From: Streptomyces sp. 11x1
GTDB lineage: Bacteria > Actinomycetota > Actinomycetes > Streptomycetales > Streptomycetaceae
Assembly (NCBI RefSeq): GCF_032598905.1
Contig: NZ_CP122458.1
Coordinates: 4,365,001 to 4,429,000, forward strand
DNA length: 64,000 nt
Reading direction: 5' to 3'
Shown here: positions 8,788-18,329 of the stretch, one piece after another
Layout: each line of letters opens with the position of its first letter
Numbering within the stretch: position 1 is the first letter of the stretch
Notes under the pieces: model-generated
What the model was told of the DNA's origin: nothing
Database searches by the model: none
The model's input: only the letters and a program-made list of their open reading frames with translations
Made by a program: the position numbers and the translations under genes

Positions 8788-8831
8788 GACGGCGGCCGGC
8801 CCCACGAGCCGTACACGACCCGTACACGGCC

Positions 8832-8861
8832 GAGGGCCGCCCCCACCGGGGAACGGCCCTC
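8832..8861. terminator. Terminator hairpin between convergent genes
   Basis: GAGGGCCG (8832-8839) pairs perfectly with CGGCCCTC (8854-8861) around a 14-nt loop. It lies 45 bp after the kinase stop and 84 bp from the ilvD stop, so it may serve either strand. There is no clear T-run. Confidence 0.5.
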
Positions 8862-8944
8862 ACTCGTACGGGCCTCGTGCAACCGTCGCTTTCGTACAGC
8901 CACAGCCGTCGTGCGGGACGGCGGACCGCGGACGGCGGCGGCCC

Positions 8945-10798
8945 TCAGCCCAGCTTGCTGACGTCCCGGACCGCGCCCTTGTCGGCGCTGGTGGCCATCG
9001 CGGCGTAGGCGCGCAGCGCGGCCGACACCTTGCGCTCCCGGTTCTTCGGGGCGTAGACGCTGTTCAGCGCCTGCTCGCGGCGGGCCAGTTCGGCGTCGGC
9101 GACCAGCAGCTCGATCGAACGGTTCGGGATGTCGATGCGGATGCGGTCGCCGTCCTCGACAAGGGCGATCGTGCCGCCGCCGGCCGCTTCGGGCGAGGCG
9201 TGGCCGATGGACAGGCCCGAGGTGCCGCCGGAGAAACGGCCGTCGGTGATCAGCGCGCAGGACTTGCCCAGGCCCCGACCCTTGAGGTACGAGGTCGGGT
9301 AGAGCATCTCCTGCATGCCGGGGCCGCCCTTGGGGCCCTCGTAGCGGATGACGACGACGTCGCCCTCCTTGATCTCCTTCAGCAGGATCTTCTGGACGGC
9401 CTCCTCCTGCGACTCGCAGACGACCGCCGGGCCCTCGAAGGTCCAGATCGACTCGTCGACGCCTGCCGTCTTCACCACACAGCCGTCGACGGCGAGGTTG
9501 CCCTTGAGCACCGCCAGGCCGCCGTCCTTGGAGTAGGCGTGCTCGGCGGAGCGGATGCAGCCGCCCTCGGCGTCCTCGTCCAGGGTGTCCCAGCGCTCGG
9601 AGGTGGAGAACGCCTCGGCGGAGCGGACACAGCCGGGGGCCGCGTGCCACAGCTCGACGGCCTTGGGCGACGGGGAGCCGCCGCGCACGTCCCAGGTCTT
9701 CAGCCAGTCCGCGAGGGAGGGGCTGTGGACGGAGTTCACGTCCTCGTTGAGCAGGCCCGCGCGGTGCAGCTCGCCCAGCAGGGCCGGGATGCCGCCGGCG
9801 CGGTGCACGTCCTCCATGTAGTACGTGCGGTCCTTGGCGACGTTCGGCGCGACCTTGGCCAGGCACGGCACGCGGCGCGAGACGGCGTCGATCTCGTTCA
9901 GGCCGAACGGGACGCCCGCCTCCTGGGCGGCGGCCAGCAGGTGCAGGATCGTGTTGGTGGAGCCGCCCATGGCGATGTCGAGGGCCATCGCGTTCTCGAA
10001 GGCCGCGAAGTTCGCGATCGAGCGCGGCAGGACCGTCTCGTCGTCCTGGTCGTAGTAGCGGCGGGTGATGTCCATGACCGTGTGGGCCGCGTCGATGTAC
10101 AGCTGCTTGCGGGCCGTGTGCGTGGCCAGGACCGAGCCGTTGCCCGGGAGGGAGAGGCCGATGGCCTCGGTCAGACAGTTCATCGAGTTGGCGGTGAACA
10201 TGCCGGAGCAGGAGCCACAGGTCGGACAGGCGTTCTCCTCGATACGGAGGATGTCCGCGTCCGAGATCTTGTCGTTCACGGCGTCGGAGATCGCGTCGAC
10301 CAGGTCGAGCGTGCGGACCGTGCCGTCGACGAGGGTGGCCCGGCCGGACTCCATGGGGCCGCCGGAGACGAAGACGGTCGGGATGTTGAGCCGCAGGGCG
10401 GCGTTCAGCATGCCCGGGGTGATCTTGTCGCAGTTGGAGATGCAGATCAGGGCGTCGGCGCAGTGGGCCTCGACCATGTACTCGACCGAGTCCGCGATCA
10501 GGTCGCGGGAGGGGAGGCTGTACAGCATGCCGCCGTGGCCCATCGCGATGCCGTCGTCCACGGCGATCGTGTTGAACTCGCGCGGGATGCCGCCGGCCTC
10601 GCGGATGGCCTCGCTGACGATCCGGCCCACCGGCTGGAGGTGGGTGTGGCCCGGCACGAACTCGGTGAAGGAGTTCGCGACCGCGATGATCGGCTTGCGG
10701 CCGATGTCCGCGCCCGGTACACCGGAGGCGCGCATAAGGGCGCGGGCGCCCGCCATGTTGCGGCCGTGGGTGACTGTGCGGGACCTCAGCTCGGGCAT
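8945..10798 (-). CDS. ilvD: Dihydroxy-acid dehydratase
   Basis: Third common step of branched-chain amino acid synthesis: dehydration of 2,3-dihydroxy-isovalerate and -methylvalerate to the 2-keto acids. Full length at 617 residues. Fe-S ligands are visible in [11 protein letters not shown] and [20 protein letters not shown], and the C-terminal catalytic region has [15 protein letters not shown]. The ATG at 10796-10798 is preceded by AAGGAG. It stands alone rather than in an ilv operon. A 9-bp dyad lies 51-82 nt upstream of the start. Confidence 0.97.
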   Translation of the reverse strand: MPELRSRTVTHGRNMAGARALMRASGVPGADIGRKPIIAVANSFTEFVPGHTHLQPVGRIVSEAIREAGGIPREFNTIAVDDGIAMGHGGMLYSLPSRDLIADSVEYMVEAHCADALICISNCDKITPGMLNAALRLNIPTVFVSGGPMESGRATLVDGTVRTLDLVDAISDAVNDKISDADILRIEENACPTCGSCSGMFTANSMNCLTEAIGLSLPGNGSVLATHTARKQLYIDAAHTVMDITRRYYDQDDETVLPRSIANFAAFENAMALDIAMGGSTNTILHLLAAAQEAGVPFGLNEIDAVSRRVPCLAKVAPNVAKDRTYYMEDVHRAGGIPALLGELHRAGLLNEDVNSVHSPSLADWLKTWDVRGGSPSPKAVELWHAAPGCVRSAEAFSTSERWDTLDEDAEGGCIRSAEHAYSKDGGLAVLKGNLAVDGCVVKTAGVDESIWTFEGPAVVCESQEEAVQKILLKEIKEGDVVVIRYEGPKGGPGMQEMLYPTSYLKGRGLGKSCALITDGRFSGGTSGLSIGHASPEAAGGGTIALVEDGDRIRIDIPNRSIELLVADAELARREQALNSVYAPKNRERKVSAALRAYAAMATSADKGAVRDVSKLG

Positions 10799-10848
10799 CG
10801 TCGCTCGCCTCGCTCCTTCGGAGAGTTATGACTGAAGTCGAGCGTACG

Positions 10849-10880
10849 CCGGTCATCCAGGTGATGGACACGATGACCGG
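10849..10880. repeat. Inverted repeat upstream of ilvD
   Basis: CCGGTCATC (10849-10857) and GATGACCGG (10872-10880) are perfect complements. The loop itself contains CATC and GATG, allowing an alternative pairing. It lies 51-82 nt before the ilvD ATG. It could be an operator or a leader hairpin; no leader peptide with a run of Ile/Val/Leu codons was seen. Confidence 0.4.
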
Positions 10881-10971
10881 AATGTGGGACGACCGTCTCG
10901 GTTTCCGAGTACGAGCCCGGCCCCGTTGCTCCTGCTCCCGTCGGCCCCACCCCTGCCCCTGCCCGCTGCCC

Positions 10972-11589
10972 CTAGGAGGGCGCGGTGAGGTGTGCCTGCA
11001 CCACGGGAGCCACCCTTGCGATGATCTGCTCCGGATCCGCCGACGCCAACGGCTCCACCTTGATCACGTACCGCAGCATCGCGATGCCCACCAGCTGCGC
11101 GGCGGCCAGTTCCGCCCTCAGCTCCGCGTCCGGTACGTCCAGGCGGTCGGCGATGCGACGGAGCACCTGCGTGGCGATGATGCGGCGGAAGACGGCGGCC
11201 GCGGCCTCGTTGTTCACGGCGGAACGGACGATCGCGAGCAGGGGCGCACGGGTCGCCGGGTTCTCCCAGACGCCGAAGACGAACCGGGTGAGCCGCTCGC
11301 CGGCGTCGTCGAGCGGGCCCTCCTCGACGGCCTGCGGAGCCTGCATGGCCGGGCCGAAGGAGAGGGTGATGGCGGCCTCGAACACCTGCTCCTTCGTGCC
11401 GAAGTAGTGGTGCACCAGGGCCGAGTCCACCCCGGCGGCCTTGGCGATCCCGCGTATGGACGCCTTGTCGTAGCCGCGCTCGGAGAACTCTTCGCGGGCC
11501 GCCGCGAGAATGCGGTCGCGGGCGGCGGGCGTGTCGGCCGATTCCGTACGGGAGGGCCGGCCCCTGCGGCGGGGAGTGCCCGGGGTCAC
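10972..11589 (-). CDS. TetR family transcriptional regulator
   Basis: 205 residues. The N-terminal helix-turn-helix (about 24-70) reads [20 protein letters not shown] then [20 protein letters not shown], the TetR consensus. The C-terminal ligand domain is of the TetR_C_33-like type ([15 protein letters not shown]). The GTG start overlaps the stop of the upstream isomerase gene (GTGA 11586-11589), so the two are co-transcribed. The ligand is unknown. Confidence 0.92.
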   Translation of the reverse strand: MTPGTPRRRGRPSRTESADTPAARDRILAAAREEFSERGYDKASIRGIAKAAGVDSALVHHYFGTKEQVFEAAITLSFGPAMQAPQAVEEGPLDDAGERLTRFVFGVWENPATRAPLLAIVRSAVNNEAAAAVFRRIIATQVLRRIADRLDVPDAELRAELAAAQLVGIAMLRYVIKVEPLASADPEQIIARVAPVVQAHLTAPS

Positions 11590-12407
11590 GGTCGGGGGAC
11601 CCGCACGGCGGAGGCGAGATGCAGCCGGGTGAAGGCGAGCGCCTCCGCCAGGTCGGCCTCGCGCTCGGCGGCGGACATGGCGCGGCGGGTGTTGACCTCG
11701 ATCACGACGTGGCCGTCGAAACCGCTCAGGGCGAGACGTTCCAGCAGCTCGGCGCAGGGCTGGCTGCCGCGGCCGGGGACGAGGTGCTCGTCCTTGGCCG
11801 ACCCCTTGCCGTCCGCCATGTGCACATGGCCGAGGCGGTCGCCCATGCGGTCGACCATGTCCAGGGCGTCGGTGCGGGAGGTCGCGGCGTGGCTGAGGTC
11901 GATCGTGAAGTGCCGGTAGTCGTCGTTCGTGACGTCCCAGTCGGGTGCGTACGCGAGCATCTCGCGGTCGCGGTAGCGCCAGGGGTACATGTTCTCGACG
12001 GCGAACCGGACGTCCGTCTCGTTCGCCATCCGCCAGATCCCGGTGACGAAGTCACGCGCGTACTGGCGCTGCCAGCGGAACGGGGGGTGCACGACGACCG
12101 TGCTCGCGCCGAGCTTCTCGGCGGCGGCCTGGGCGCGCTGGAGCTTGACCCACGGGTCGGTGGACCACACGCGCTGGGTGATCAGGAGACAGGGCGCGTG
12201 GACGGCGAGGATGGGGATCTGGTGGTAGTCGGAGAGGCGGCGCAGGGCCTCCAGGTCCTGGCTGACCGGGTCGGTCCAGACCATGACCTCCACGCCGTCG
12301 TACCCGAGGCGTGCGGCGATCTCGAAGGCCGTGGCCGTCGACTCCGGGTACACGGAGGCCGTGGACAGGGCGACCTTCGCGTCCGGGATCCGTGCGGGTT
12401 CTGCCAC
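11586..12407 (-). CDS. Sugar phosphate isomerase/epimerase-type TIM barrel protein
   Basis: 273 residues of the xylose isomerase/AP endonuclease 2 superfamily. Likely metal-site residues are in [28 protein letters not shown] and [11 protein letters not shown]. Start GTG 12405-12407 ([12 protein letters not shown]). It forms a two-gene unit with the TetR regulator, overlapping it by 4 bp. The substrate cannot be assigned; family members act on myo-inositol derivatives, hydroxypyruvate or keto-sugars. Confidence 0.85.
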   Translation of the reverse strand: MAEPARIPDAKVALSTASVYPESTATAFEIAARLGYDGVEVMVWTDPVSQDLEALRRLSDYHQIPILAVHAPCLLITQRVWSTDPWVKLQRAQAAAEKLGASTVVVHPPFRWQRQYARDFVTGIWRMANETDVRFAVENMYPWRYRDREMLAYAPDWDVTNDDYRHFTIDLSHAATSRTDALDMVDRMGDRLGHVHMADGKGSAKDEHLVPGRGSQPCAELLERLALSGFDGHVVIEVNTRRAMSAAEREADLAEALAFTRLHLASAVRVPRP

Positions 12408-12534
12408 GCGGCACAGCCTAACGGGGTGGGTTGGCTCGTGTGGGCCTGGGGCTGGTTGTCGGCCGGGGCGGGGATCTCGCCTGTGCGCCGTTGGGGTTCC
12501 CCGTACGTCGGCGTGTGCGGGTGTTGGGGGCTGG

Positions 12535-12643
12535 TCGCGCAGTTCCCCGCGCCCCTGAAAAAGCGGGGCTGCGCCCCTGCCTTTTCGGGCCGAAGAGCAC
12601 GGGGCGCAGCCCCGGCTCTTCAGGGGCGCGGGGAACTGCGCGA
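12535..12643. repeat. Dispersed long inverted repeat, copy 1
   Basis: Outer arms 12535-12559 and 12619-12643 are 25-bp perfect complements with the core GCGCAGTTCCCCGCGCCCCT. Inside, GGGGCTGCGCCCC and GGGGCGCAGCCCC form a second nested pair. It fills the gap between the isomerase start and the phosphatase end, both on the minus strand. Its RNA would fold into a very stable hairpin, so termination is plausible. Confidence 0.85.
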
Positions 12644-12691
12644 GAAGCCCCACCGGACCCGCTCCCGCCCACGAACCAGTCCTGCCTCCCC

Positions 12692-13624
12692 CTACGCCGT
12701 ACCCATGTGATCCAACCGCCGCAGGATCACACCCTCCCGAAGCGCCCAGGGACAGATCTCCAGCGTCTCCACCTCGAACAGATCCATCGCGGCCTCCGCC
12801 ACCAAGGCCCCCGCGAGGAGCTGGTTGGCCCGCCCCTCGGACACGCCGGGCAGGGCGGCTCGTTGCGCGGTGGTCATGCCGGCGAGCTTGGGAACCCAGG
12901 ACTCCAACGCCTCGCGCTTGAGGTCGCGCTGGACGTAGAGACCCTCGGCGGAGCGGGCGGCGCCGCCGATACGGGCGAGCTGCTTGAAGGTCTTGGACGT
13001 GGCAACGACGTGGTCGGGGGCCCCGAAGCGGCTGAACTCCCCGACCGTACGGGCGATCTGGGCCCGGACATGACGGCGCAGGGACCGGATGTCGTCGGGG
13101 GTGGGCGGGTCCCCGGGGAGCCAGCCGGCGGTGAGGCGGCCGGCGCCCAGGGGCAGCGAGGCGGCCGCGTCGGGCTCCTCGTCTATGCCGTAGGCGATCT
13201 CCAGCGAGCCGCCGCCGATGTCGAGGACGAGGAGCTTGCCGGCCGACCAGCCGAACCACCGGCGGACGGCGAGGAAGGTCAGCCGGGCCTCCTCGGAGCC
13301 GGTGAGGACCTGGAGCTCCACACCGGTCTCGTCCTTGACACGGGTGAGGACGTCGTCGGCGTTGCTGGCCTCACGCACCGCCGACGTGGCGAACGGGAGC
13401 AGTTCCTCGACGCCCTTGTCCTCGGCGGCCTGGAGCGCCTCGTGGACGACGGCTATGAGTTTGTCGATCCCCTCGGGGCCGATGGCCCCGGCCTCGTCGA
13501 GGAGTTGGGCAAGGCGCAGCTCCACCTTGTGCGAATGCGCGGGCAGGGGGCGCGCGCCCGGGTGTGCGTCCACCACCAGTAGATGCACCGTGTTCGATCC
13601 CACGTCGAGGACACCGAGTCTCAT
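12692..13624 (-). CDS. Ppx/GppA family phosphatase
   Basis: Predicted exopolyphosphatase or guanosine pentaphosphate phosphatase, 310 residues, the short one-module form usual in actinobacteria. ASKHA phosphate-loop motifs are [14 protein letters not shown] at the N-terminus and [15 protein letters not shown] near 140-155, with [14 protein letters not shown] between them. The ATG at 13622-13624 follows immediately on [11 protein letters not shown]. It links polyphosphate or (p)ppGpp turnover to stress control. Sequence alone does not say which substrate is preferred. Confidence 0.9.
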   Translation of the reverse strand: MRLGVLDVGSNTVHLLVVDAHPGARPLPAHSHKVELRLAQLLDEAGAIGPEGIDKLIAVVHEALQAAEDKGVEELLPFATSAVREASNADDVLTRVKDETGVELQVLTGSEEARLTFLAVRRWFGWSAGKLLVLDIGGGSLEIAYGIDEEPDAAASLPLGAGRLTAGWLPGDPPTPDDIRSLRRHVRAQIARTVGEFSRFGAPDHVVATSKTFKQLARIGGAARSAEGLYVQRDLKREALESWVPKLAGMTTAQRAALPGVSEGRANQLLAGALVAEAAMDLFEVETLEICPWALREGVILRRLDHMGTA

Positions 13625-13695
13625 GGACGGAACGCTACTGCCAGCGGAGGCGTGCGCCGTCCTCGATGCGGCTTCGGGCGCCGTACCCTGGACGG

Positions 13696-14607
13696 GTGCC
13701 AAAGACGAAAAAGGCAAAGGCCGACAAGTCGGCAGCGGGAGCGGCGTCGGGGACGGCTGCGGCCGGCGGCTCCTCGCGGGCGAAAGCGGCGACCAGGCCA
13801 GCGAAGTCGACGAAGGGCTCGGCGGAGTCCACAGCGCCGGACGAGAAGGGGCTCGATTTCGCGCGCGCGTGGGTGGAGTTCCCTGATCCGGCGGACGACG
13901 AGCAGGTCTTCCGCTGCGATCTGACATGGCTGACCTCTCGCTGGAACTGCGTCTTCGGCAGCGGCTGCCAGGGCATCCAGGCGGGCCGCGCGGCCGACGG
14001 ATGCTGCACCCTGGGTGCCCACTTCTCGGACGAGGACGACGAGAAGCGCGTCGCCGAACATGTGGCGAGGCTCACTCCGGAAATCTGGCAGTTCCACGAT
14101 GTGGGCACGGAGACGGGCTGGGTCTCGAAGGACGAGGACGGCGACCGTCAGACCCGCCCGTACAAGGGGTCGTGCATCTTCCAGAACCGCCCGGGCTTCG
14201 CCGGGGGTGCGGGCTGCTCGCTGCACATCCTGGCGCTCCAGGAGGGGCGCGAGCCGCTGGAGACGAAGCCGGACGTCTGCTGGCAGTTGCCGATCCGCCG
14301 CACGTACGACTGGATCGACCGGCCCGACGACACACGGGTGCTCCAGGTGTCGATCGGCGAGTACGACCGTCGCGGCTGGGGCCCGGGCGGTCACGACCTG
14401 CACTGGTGGTGCACCTCGGCGACCTCGGCGCACGGCGCGGGCGACCCGGTGTACATGTCGTACCGCCCGGAGTTGATCGAGCTGATGGGCAAGGAGGGGT
14501 ACGACCGCCTGGTCGAACTGTGCGAACAGCGGCTGGCGTCCCGCCTGCCCCTGGTGGCACCGCACCCGGCGGATCCGACTGGTCCGGCGGAGCCTGCGGG
14601 CCGGTGA
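13696..14607 (+). CDS. Cys-rich conserved protein, candidate metal-binding
   Basis: 303 residues from GTG 13696 ([12 protein letters not shown]). A Lys/Ala/Ser-rich N-terminal 45 residues resembles a basic disordered tail. The conserved body contains [37 protein letters not shown] and KPDVCWQLP. The Cys spacing resembles the YkgJ/DUF3109 zinc- or iron-chelating families, so a metal site is likely, but I would not name a function. Divergent from the Ppx-type gene with a 71-bp gap. Confidence 0.75.
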   Translation: MPKTKKAKADKSAAGAASGTAAAGGSSRAKAATRPAKSTKGSAESTAPDEKGLDFARAWVEFPDPADDEQVFRCDLTWLTSRWNCVFGSGCQGIQAGRAADGCCTLGAHFSDEDDEKRVAEHVARLTPEIWQFHDVGTETGWVSKDEDGDRQTRPYKGSCIFQNRPGFAGGAGCSLHILALQEGREPLETKPDVCWQLPIRRTYDWIDRPDDTRVLQVSIGEYDRRGWGPGGHDLHWWCTSATSAHGAGDPVYMSYRPELIELMGKEGYDRLVELCEQRLASRLPLVAPHPADPTGPAEPAGR

Positions 14608-14632
14608 GCGGGTGGGCGGCGCCCCCGCCGGT

Positions 14633-16435
14633 CTACGGCCCCGGTGGCGGGTCGCCGCCTCCGTCGCCCGGTGGTGTCGTGGGGCCGCCCGGGTCCGTGG
14701 GGGCCGGGTCGGTCGGGGTCGGCGTGGGGTCCGGCTGGGCCGGGCCGGTCGGCGTGGGGTCCGGGTCGGGGGTCGGCGGTGGGGCGGTGGGCCTCGGGGG
14801 TCCCGGGTCCGGGGCGGGCGCGGTGGGCCGGGGGTCGACCGGCGGTGTCGGCGCGGGACCGTAGCCCTCGATCGTCACCACGGCGTCCGCCGGAGCCAGG
14901 GTCACCCGCGCGGTCCAGTACCCGGAGGGCTCGCTCAGCTGGTCGACGTACACCTTGATCGTCACAGACTCGCCGGGTTTCAGGGTGCCGGAGGACTGGC
15001 TGAGGTAGAGCCAGTCGGCGCCGGTGCGGGCGGACCAGCGGACGGCCGCGTCCCCGGTCGCTGCGAGGGTGATGAGGGTGGTGTCGCCGTCGTTCGCGGC
15101 GGTGATGGAGAGCGCGCGCCGCCCCTTGCCCTGGGTGACCTCCACGGACACGTCGTCCGACGCGTGCTTGCCTCGGCCGTGGCGGGCGTCGGACCTGTTC
15201 CGGGCGTTGCCGGCGTTCTGGTAGGCGTCGCCGCTGCCGTCGCCGACGGTGCCGTCGCCGTCGCCCTGCTCCTCGCCCGCGCTGACCGAACGGCCGTCGC
15301 CGCCCTCGCCGATGAGAGGGGCACCCCGATAGGCGGCCCAGAGCGCGAAGACGGGCGCCGCGACCACGGTGGCGACGACGGTGGTGGTCACGGCCCGCGC
15401 GCGCAGCCGCTCCCGCCGGGCCGCACGGTCCCTCGGGTCCATGGGGAAGCCACGCCGGTCGAAGCGCGGGGCGCCGCCACGCGCGCGCGTGAGGTGGGCC
15501 ATCGCGGGCCCCAGGGCGGCACGCGGCGCTTCGAGCACCGGCAGCGCGGCGGGCGTGACCGTGGTGCCGGGCCAGCGGCCGGGGACGGCGCGCTCGGCGG
15601 CGCGACGGCAGACGGGGCAGTCGTCGACGTGCCGGACGAGTTCGCGGCGCAGGGTGGCGCTCAGGACGAACTGATGGCCACCGGTCAGCCGGGCGACGCT
15701 CGGACAGGCGCCGGTCTCGACGACTGCGAGGGCGGCACGGGTGCGCTCCACCTCGCAGGCGGCGGAGGCGAGCAGTTCCCGCGCGGCGGTCGGGTCCATG
15801 CCCAGCACGGCGGCGACCTCGTGGGCGGTGAGCTGATGCCGTACGGCCAGCTCCAGGGCCTCGCGCTGCTCGGGCGTGGTGCCGGCAGCCTCCGGCCAGG
15901 CGAGCAGGGCGAGTTCACGCCGCCGCTGCCGCTCCTCGTCCTCGGAGAGCGCGACGCCCCGGACGACGGCACTCTCGACGGCGCGGGCCTTCCCCGAACG
16001 CCCCTTGTCCGAACGCCCTTTCTCCGCGCGCCCTTTCTCCGAGCGGCCCTTGTCGGGATGCGTGTTGTCGGCCCCACCGCCGTGCCCCGGTGGGCGCGTG
16101 GAGGCATGCGCGGCCGGCCGGTTCTGCCGTACCTCGGCGAGCTTGCGCAGACAGGCCCAACGGGCCAGTGCGTACAGCCAGGCACGGCGGTCGTCGGCGG
16201 TGTCCGGCCCCCGGCGCCGCTCGGCGAGCGCGAGCACGTCGGCGAGCGCCGCGGTGGCCGCGTCACGGTCGCACAGCACGGACATGCAGTAGGTGAACAG
16301 GCCGTCCAGGTACGGCTCGTAGCGCGTCGACGGGTGCTGCGCCACCGCGCGCGCCGCGGCCCGATCGCGCGCCTCACGGTGCGCCCGGTGTGCGCCGGTG
16401 GTGCGGGGCGAGGTTTCCGGACTGATGCTCATCAT
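14633..16435 (-). CDS. Membrane protein fusing sigma-like, zinc-finger and BACON domains
   Basis: 600 residues. About 38-105 resembles sigma region 2 of ECF factors (YLDGLFTYCMSVLCDRDAA and RRAWLYALARWACLRKLAEV). About 190-237 resembles region 4 (QLTAHEVAAVLGMDPTAARE). At 265-280 is an anti-sigma-type zinc finger, RHVDDCPVCRRAAERA. A transmembrane helix follows (about 350-368). Outside are a BACON domain (about 425-525, GADWLYLSQSSGTLKPGES) and a Pro/Thr-rich tail. Residues 129-150 are a KGRS/E-type tandem repeat encoded by a 15-bp unit. Sigma-like and inhibitor-like parts in one membrane chain suggest a tethered signalling protein. Function not established. Confidence 0.8.
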   Translation of the reverse strand: MMSISPETSPRTTGAHRAHREARDRAAARAVAQHPSTRYEPYLDGLFTYCMSVLCDRDAATAALADVLALAERRRGPDTADDRRAWLYALARWACLRKLAEVRQNRPAAHASTRPPGHGGGADNTHPDKGRSEKGRAEKGRSDKGRSGKARAVESAVVRGVALSEDEERQRRRELALLAWPEAAGTTPEQREALELAVRHQLTAHEVAAVLGMDPTAARELLASAACEVERTRAALAVVETGACPSVARLTGGHQFVLSATLRRELVRHVDDCPVCRRAAERAVPGRWPGTTVTPAALPVLEAPRAALGPAMAHLTRARGGAPRFDRRGFPMDPRDRAARRERLRARAVTTTVVATVVAAPVFALWAAYRGAPLIGEGGDGRSVSAGEEQGDGDGTVGDGSGDAYQNAGNARNRSDARHGRGKHASDDVSVEVTQGKGRRALSITAANDGDTTLITLAATGDAAVRWSARTGADWLYLSQSSGTLKPGESVTIKVYVDQLSEPSGYWTARVTLAPADAVVTIEGYGPAPTPPVDPRPTAPAPDPGPPRPTAPPPTPDPDPTPTGPAQPDPTPTPTDPAPTDPGGPTTPPGDGGGDPPPGP

Positions 16436-16579
16436 TCATGGACGGTAGGCGCCCGGAACCAGCACCTTCTCGCCCCTTGAGCACATTTACTCCGTACGGG
16501 TGAAACGATCCCTCATAAGGGGACAGGAATCCCGCATTCCGCGGCGCACGCGGAGCTTGGCCGAATGTTGTGCACTTTA

Positions 16580-16609
16580 TTGACCGTCACCAGAAATTAG
16601 CCCTACCTT
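16580..16609 (+). promoter_or_regulatory. Promoter of the secreted hydrolase
   Basis: TTGACC (16580-16585), an 18-bp spacer and TACCTT (16604-16609) resemble a HrdB-type promoter. The predicted +1 is near 16616, about 70 nt before the ATG. Confidence 0.5.
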
Positions 16610-16625
16610 CCTCTCGGGAACCGAG

Positions 16626-16639
16626 TTACTGCCCAGTAA
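16626..16639. promoter_or_regulatory. TTACTG-CC-CAGTAA dyad, candidate operator
   Basis: A 14-bp dyad with 6-bp perfect arms just downstream of the predicted +1 of the hydrolase promoter. Its position suits a repressor such as a TetR-family protein. The cognate protein is unknown. Confidence 0.4.
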
Positions 16640-16685
16640 GAGCGAGCAACGTCCCCACCTCCGCGTCGACAGGAGCCCCACCCCC

Positions 16686-18077
16686 ATGGCCGTACGCACC
16701 CGACGCTCCACCCGCCGCTCCACCAACCGCGCCCTCGCCGCCCTGGCCGCGACCGTCGTCCTCTCCCTGACCGGCGCCTCCGTCTCCGCCGCCCCCCGGA
16801 GCGCCGCGCCCGCCGTCGAACGCCTCACCGGCACCCTCCCCGACGGCGCCGCCTGGATAGCGGACGTCCCCGAGAACTGGAACGGCACCCTGATCGTCTT
16901 CAGCCACGGCTTCGGCGTGACGGTGCCCCAGAACGCCCCCCGCGAGGCCGTACGCCTCCGCCTCCTCGAAGAGGGCTACGCCCTCACCGGCTCCTCCTAC
17001 GACGTCAGCGAGACCCTCTGGGCCCTGGAGAGCGCGGAGCGCGACCAGGTCGCCACCGTCGCGGCGGTCACCGAGAGGATCGGCGAACCCACACGCACGC
17101 TCTCCATCGGCCAGTCCATGGGCGGGCTGGTCAACGCCCGGCTCGCCCGCTCCGGCGCGGGCGGGATCGACGGCGCGCTGGGCCTGTGCGGTCTCGTGGC
17201 AGGAGCCAACGACCTGCACGCCTACCAGCTCGACGCCGAGTACACGATCGCCCGGCTCCTGCTCCCCGACACTCCCGTGAAGCTGGTGGACTTCGCCTCC
17301 GAGGCGGAGGGCGCCACCACCGGCCGGCAGCTCACCGACGCCGTCGTCGCCGCCCAGAGGACCCCGCGGGGCCGCGCCCGGATCGCCCTCGCCGCCGCCT
17401 ACCTCAACCTGCCCGCCTGGGCGCCCGGCAAGGACCGCCCCGCCGCCGGCGACCGGGACGAACAGCAGGCCCAGCAGTACGCGTGGCTGGCCCAGGGCGT
17501 CCTCAACCGCGTCGAGCCCGCCCGCTTCCATGTCGAGAAGGCCCTCGGCGGCAACAACTCCGGGAACAAGGGCGTCGACTACGCGCGCGTGCTCGCGGGC
17601 TCCCAGCACGCACCCCTGGTCAAGGCCCTCTACAAGAAGGCCGGCCTCGACCTGCGTGCCGATCTGCGCGACCTGACCACCAACGCGAACATCACCGCCG
17701 ACCCGGACGCCGTCGCCGCAGGCCTCCGCACGTCCTCCGCCGGCCAGGGCCTCGCCGTCCCCCTTCTCGACATCCACACCACCGCCGACGACCTCGTCCC
17801 CGTCGAGCAGGAGTCCCGCTTCGCCACCCGGGTCCGCGCCTCCGGCGACGCCGCGCAGCTCCGCCAGGCCTACGTCGAACGCCAGGGCCACTGCGCCTTC
17901 ACCACCGCCGAGACGGTGGCCGCCCTGCACGCCCTGGAGTCCCGCCTGGACACCGGCCGGTGGGGCGCCTCGGCCACCCCGGCCGCCCTCCAGTCGGCGG
18001 CGACCGCCCTCGACCTCGACGGCGCGGCCTACATCCCGTACACCCCGGCCCAACTGACCATCGGCCGCCGCCCGTAG
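16686..18077 (+). CDS. Secreted alpha/beta hydrolase
   Basis: 463 residues. Residues 1-36 are a twin-Arg-containing signal peptide with a hydrophobic core (ALAALAATVVLSLTG) and a likely cut near SVSA. The catalytic triad is visible: nucleophile Ser144 in GQSMGG, an Asp in HTTADDLVP, and a His in RQGHCAFT. VFSHGFGV holds the oxyanion region. The protein resembles exported esterases or peptidases of Streptomyces. The natural substrate is unknown. Start ATG 16686 follows AGGAG. Confidence 0.85.
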   Translation: MAVRTRRSTRRSTNRALAALAATVVLSLTGASVSAAPRSAAPAVERLTGTLPDGAAWIADVPENWNGTLIVFSHGFGVTVPQNAPREAVRLRLLEEGYALTGSSYDVSETLWALESAERDQVATVAAVTERIGEPTRTLSIGQSMGGLVNARLARSGAGGIDGALGLCGLVAGANDLHAYQLDAEYTIARLLLPDTPVKLVDFASEAEGATTGRQLTDAVVAAQRTPRGRARIALAAAYLNLPAWAPGKDRPAAGDRDEQQAQQYAWLAQGVLNRVEPARFHVEKALGGNNSGNKGVDYARVLAGSQHAPLVKALYKKAGLDLRADLRDLTTNANITADPDAVAAGLRTSSAGQGLAVPLLDIHTTADDLVPVEQESRFATRVRASGDAAQLRQAYVERQGHCAFTTAETVAALHALESRLDTGRWGASATPAALQSAATALDLDGAAYIPYTPAQLTIGRRP

Positions 18078-18125
18078 CGAACCGAGGATTCACCGAGACG
18101 GCGAACCGGCCGCGAACGCGCGGAA

Positions 18126-18238
18126 GGGGCCGTGCCGGTGCGCAGCAGCCCGACGCTCACAGCGGCCCGGAGAACGGCTCGCTCCTGCCCCCGAGCAGCA
18201 GGGCAACACGCGACGGGCTCTGGCACCGGCACGGCCCC
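18126..18238. repeat. Long-range 16-bp inverted repeat between hydrolase and radA
   Basis: Arms 18126-18141 (GGGGCCGTGCCGGTGC) and 18223-18238 are perfect complements 81 nt apart. They fill the 252-bp gap before radA. They may act as a terminator for the hydrolase gene; no T-run is seen. Confidence 0.5.
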
Positions 18239-18329
18239 GCCCCACCGAAGCCCCTCCCAAGGCCCTCCCCCACAGCCCCCGTCCGGCCGACCGTCGAAGA
18301 CTGTCAGTGCCCTCCGTTACGGTTCGTCC

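Noticed and set aside
9200..10831. Long plus-strand open frame of about 540 codons antisense to ilvD
   Set aside because: It is a GC-bias shadow of ilvD: low-complexity Gly/Arg/Val composition, no family motif, while the opposite strand encodes a full-length enzyme.
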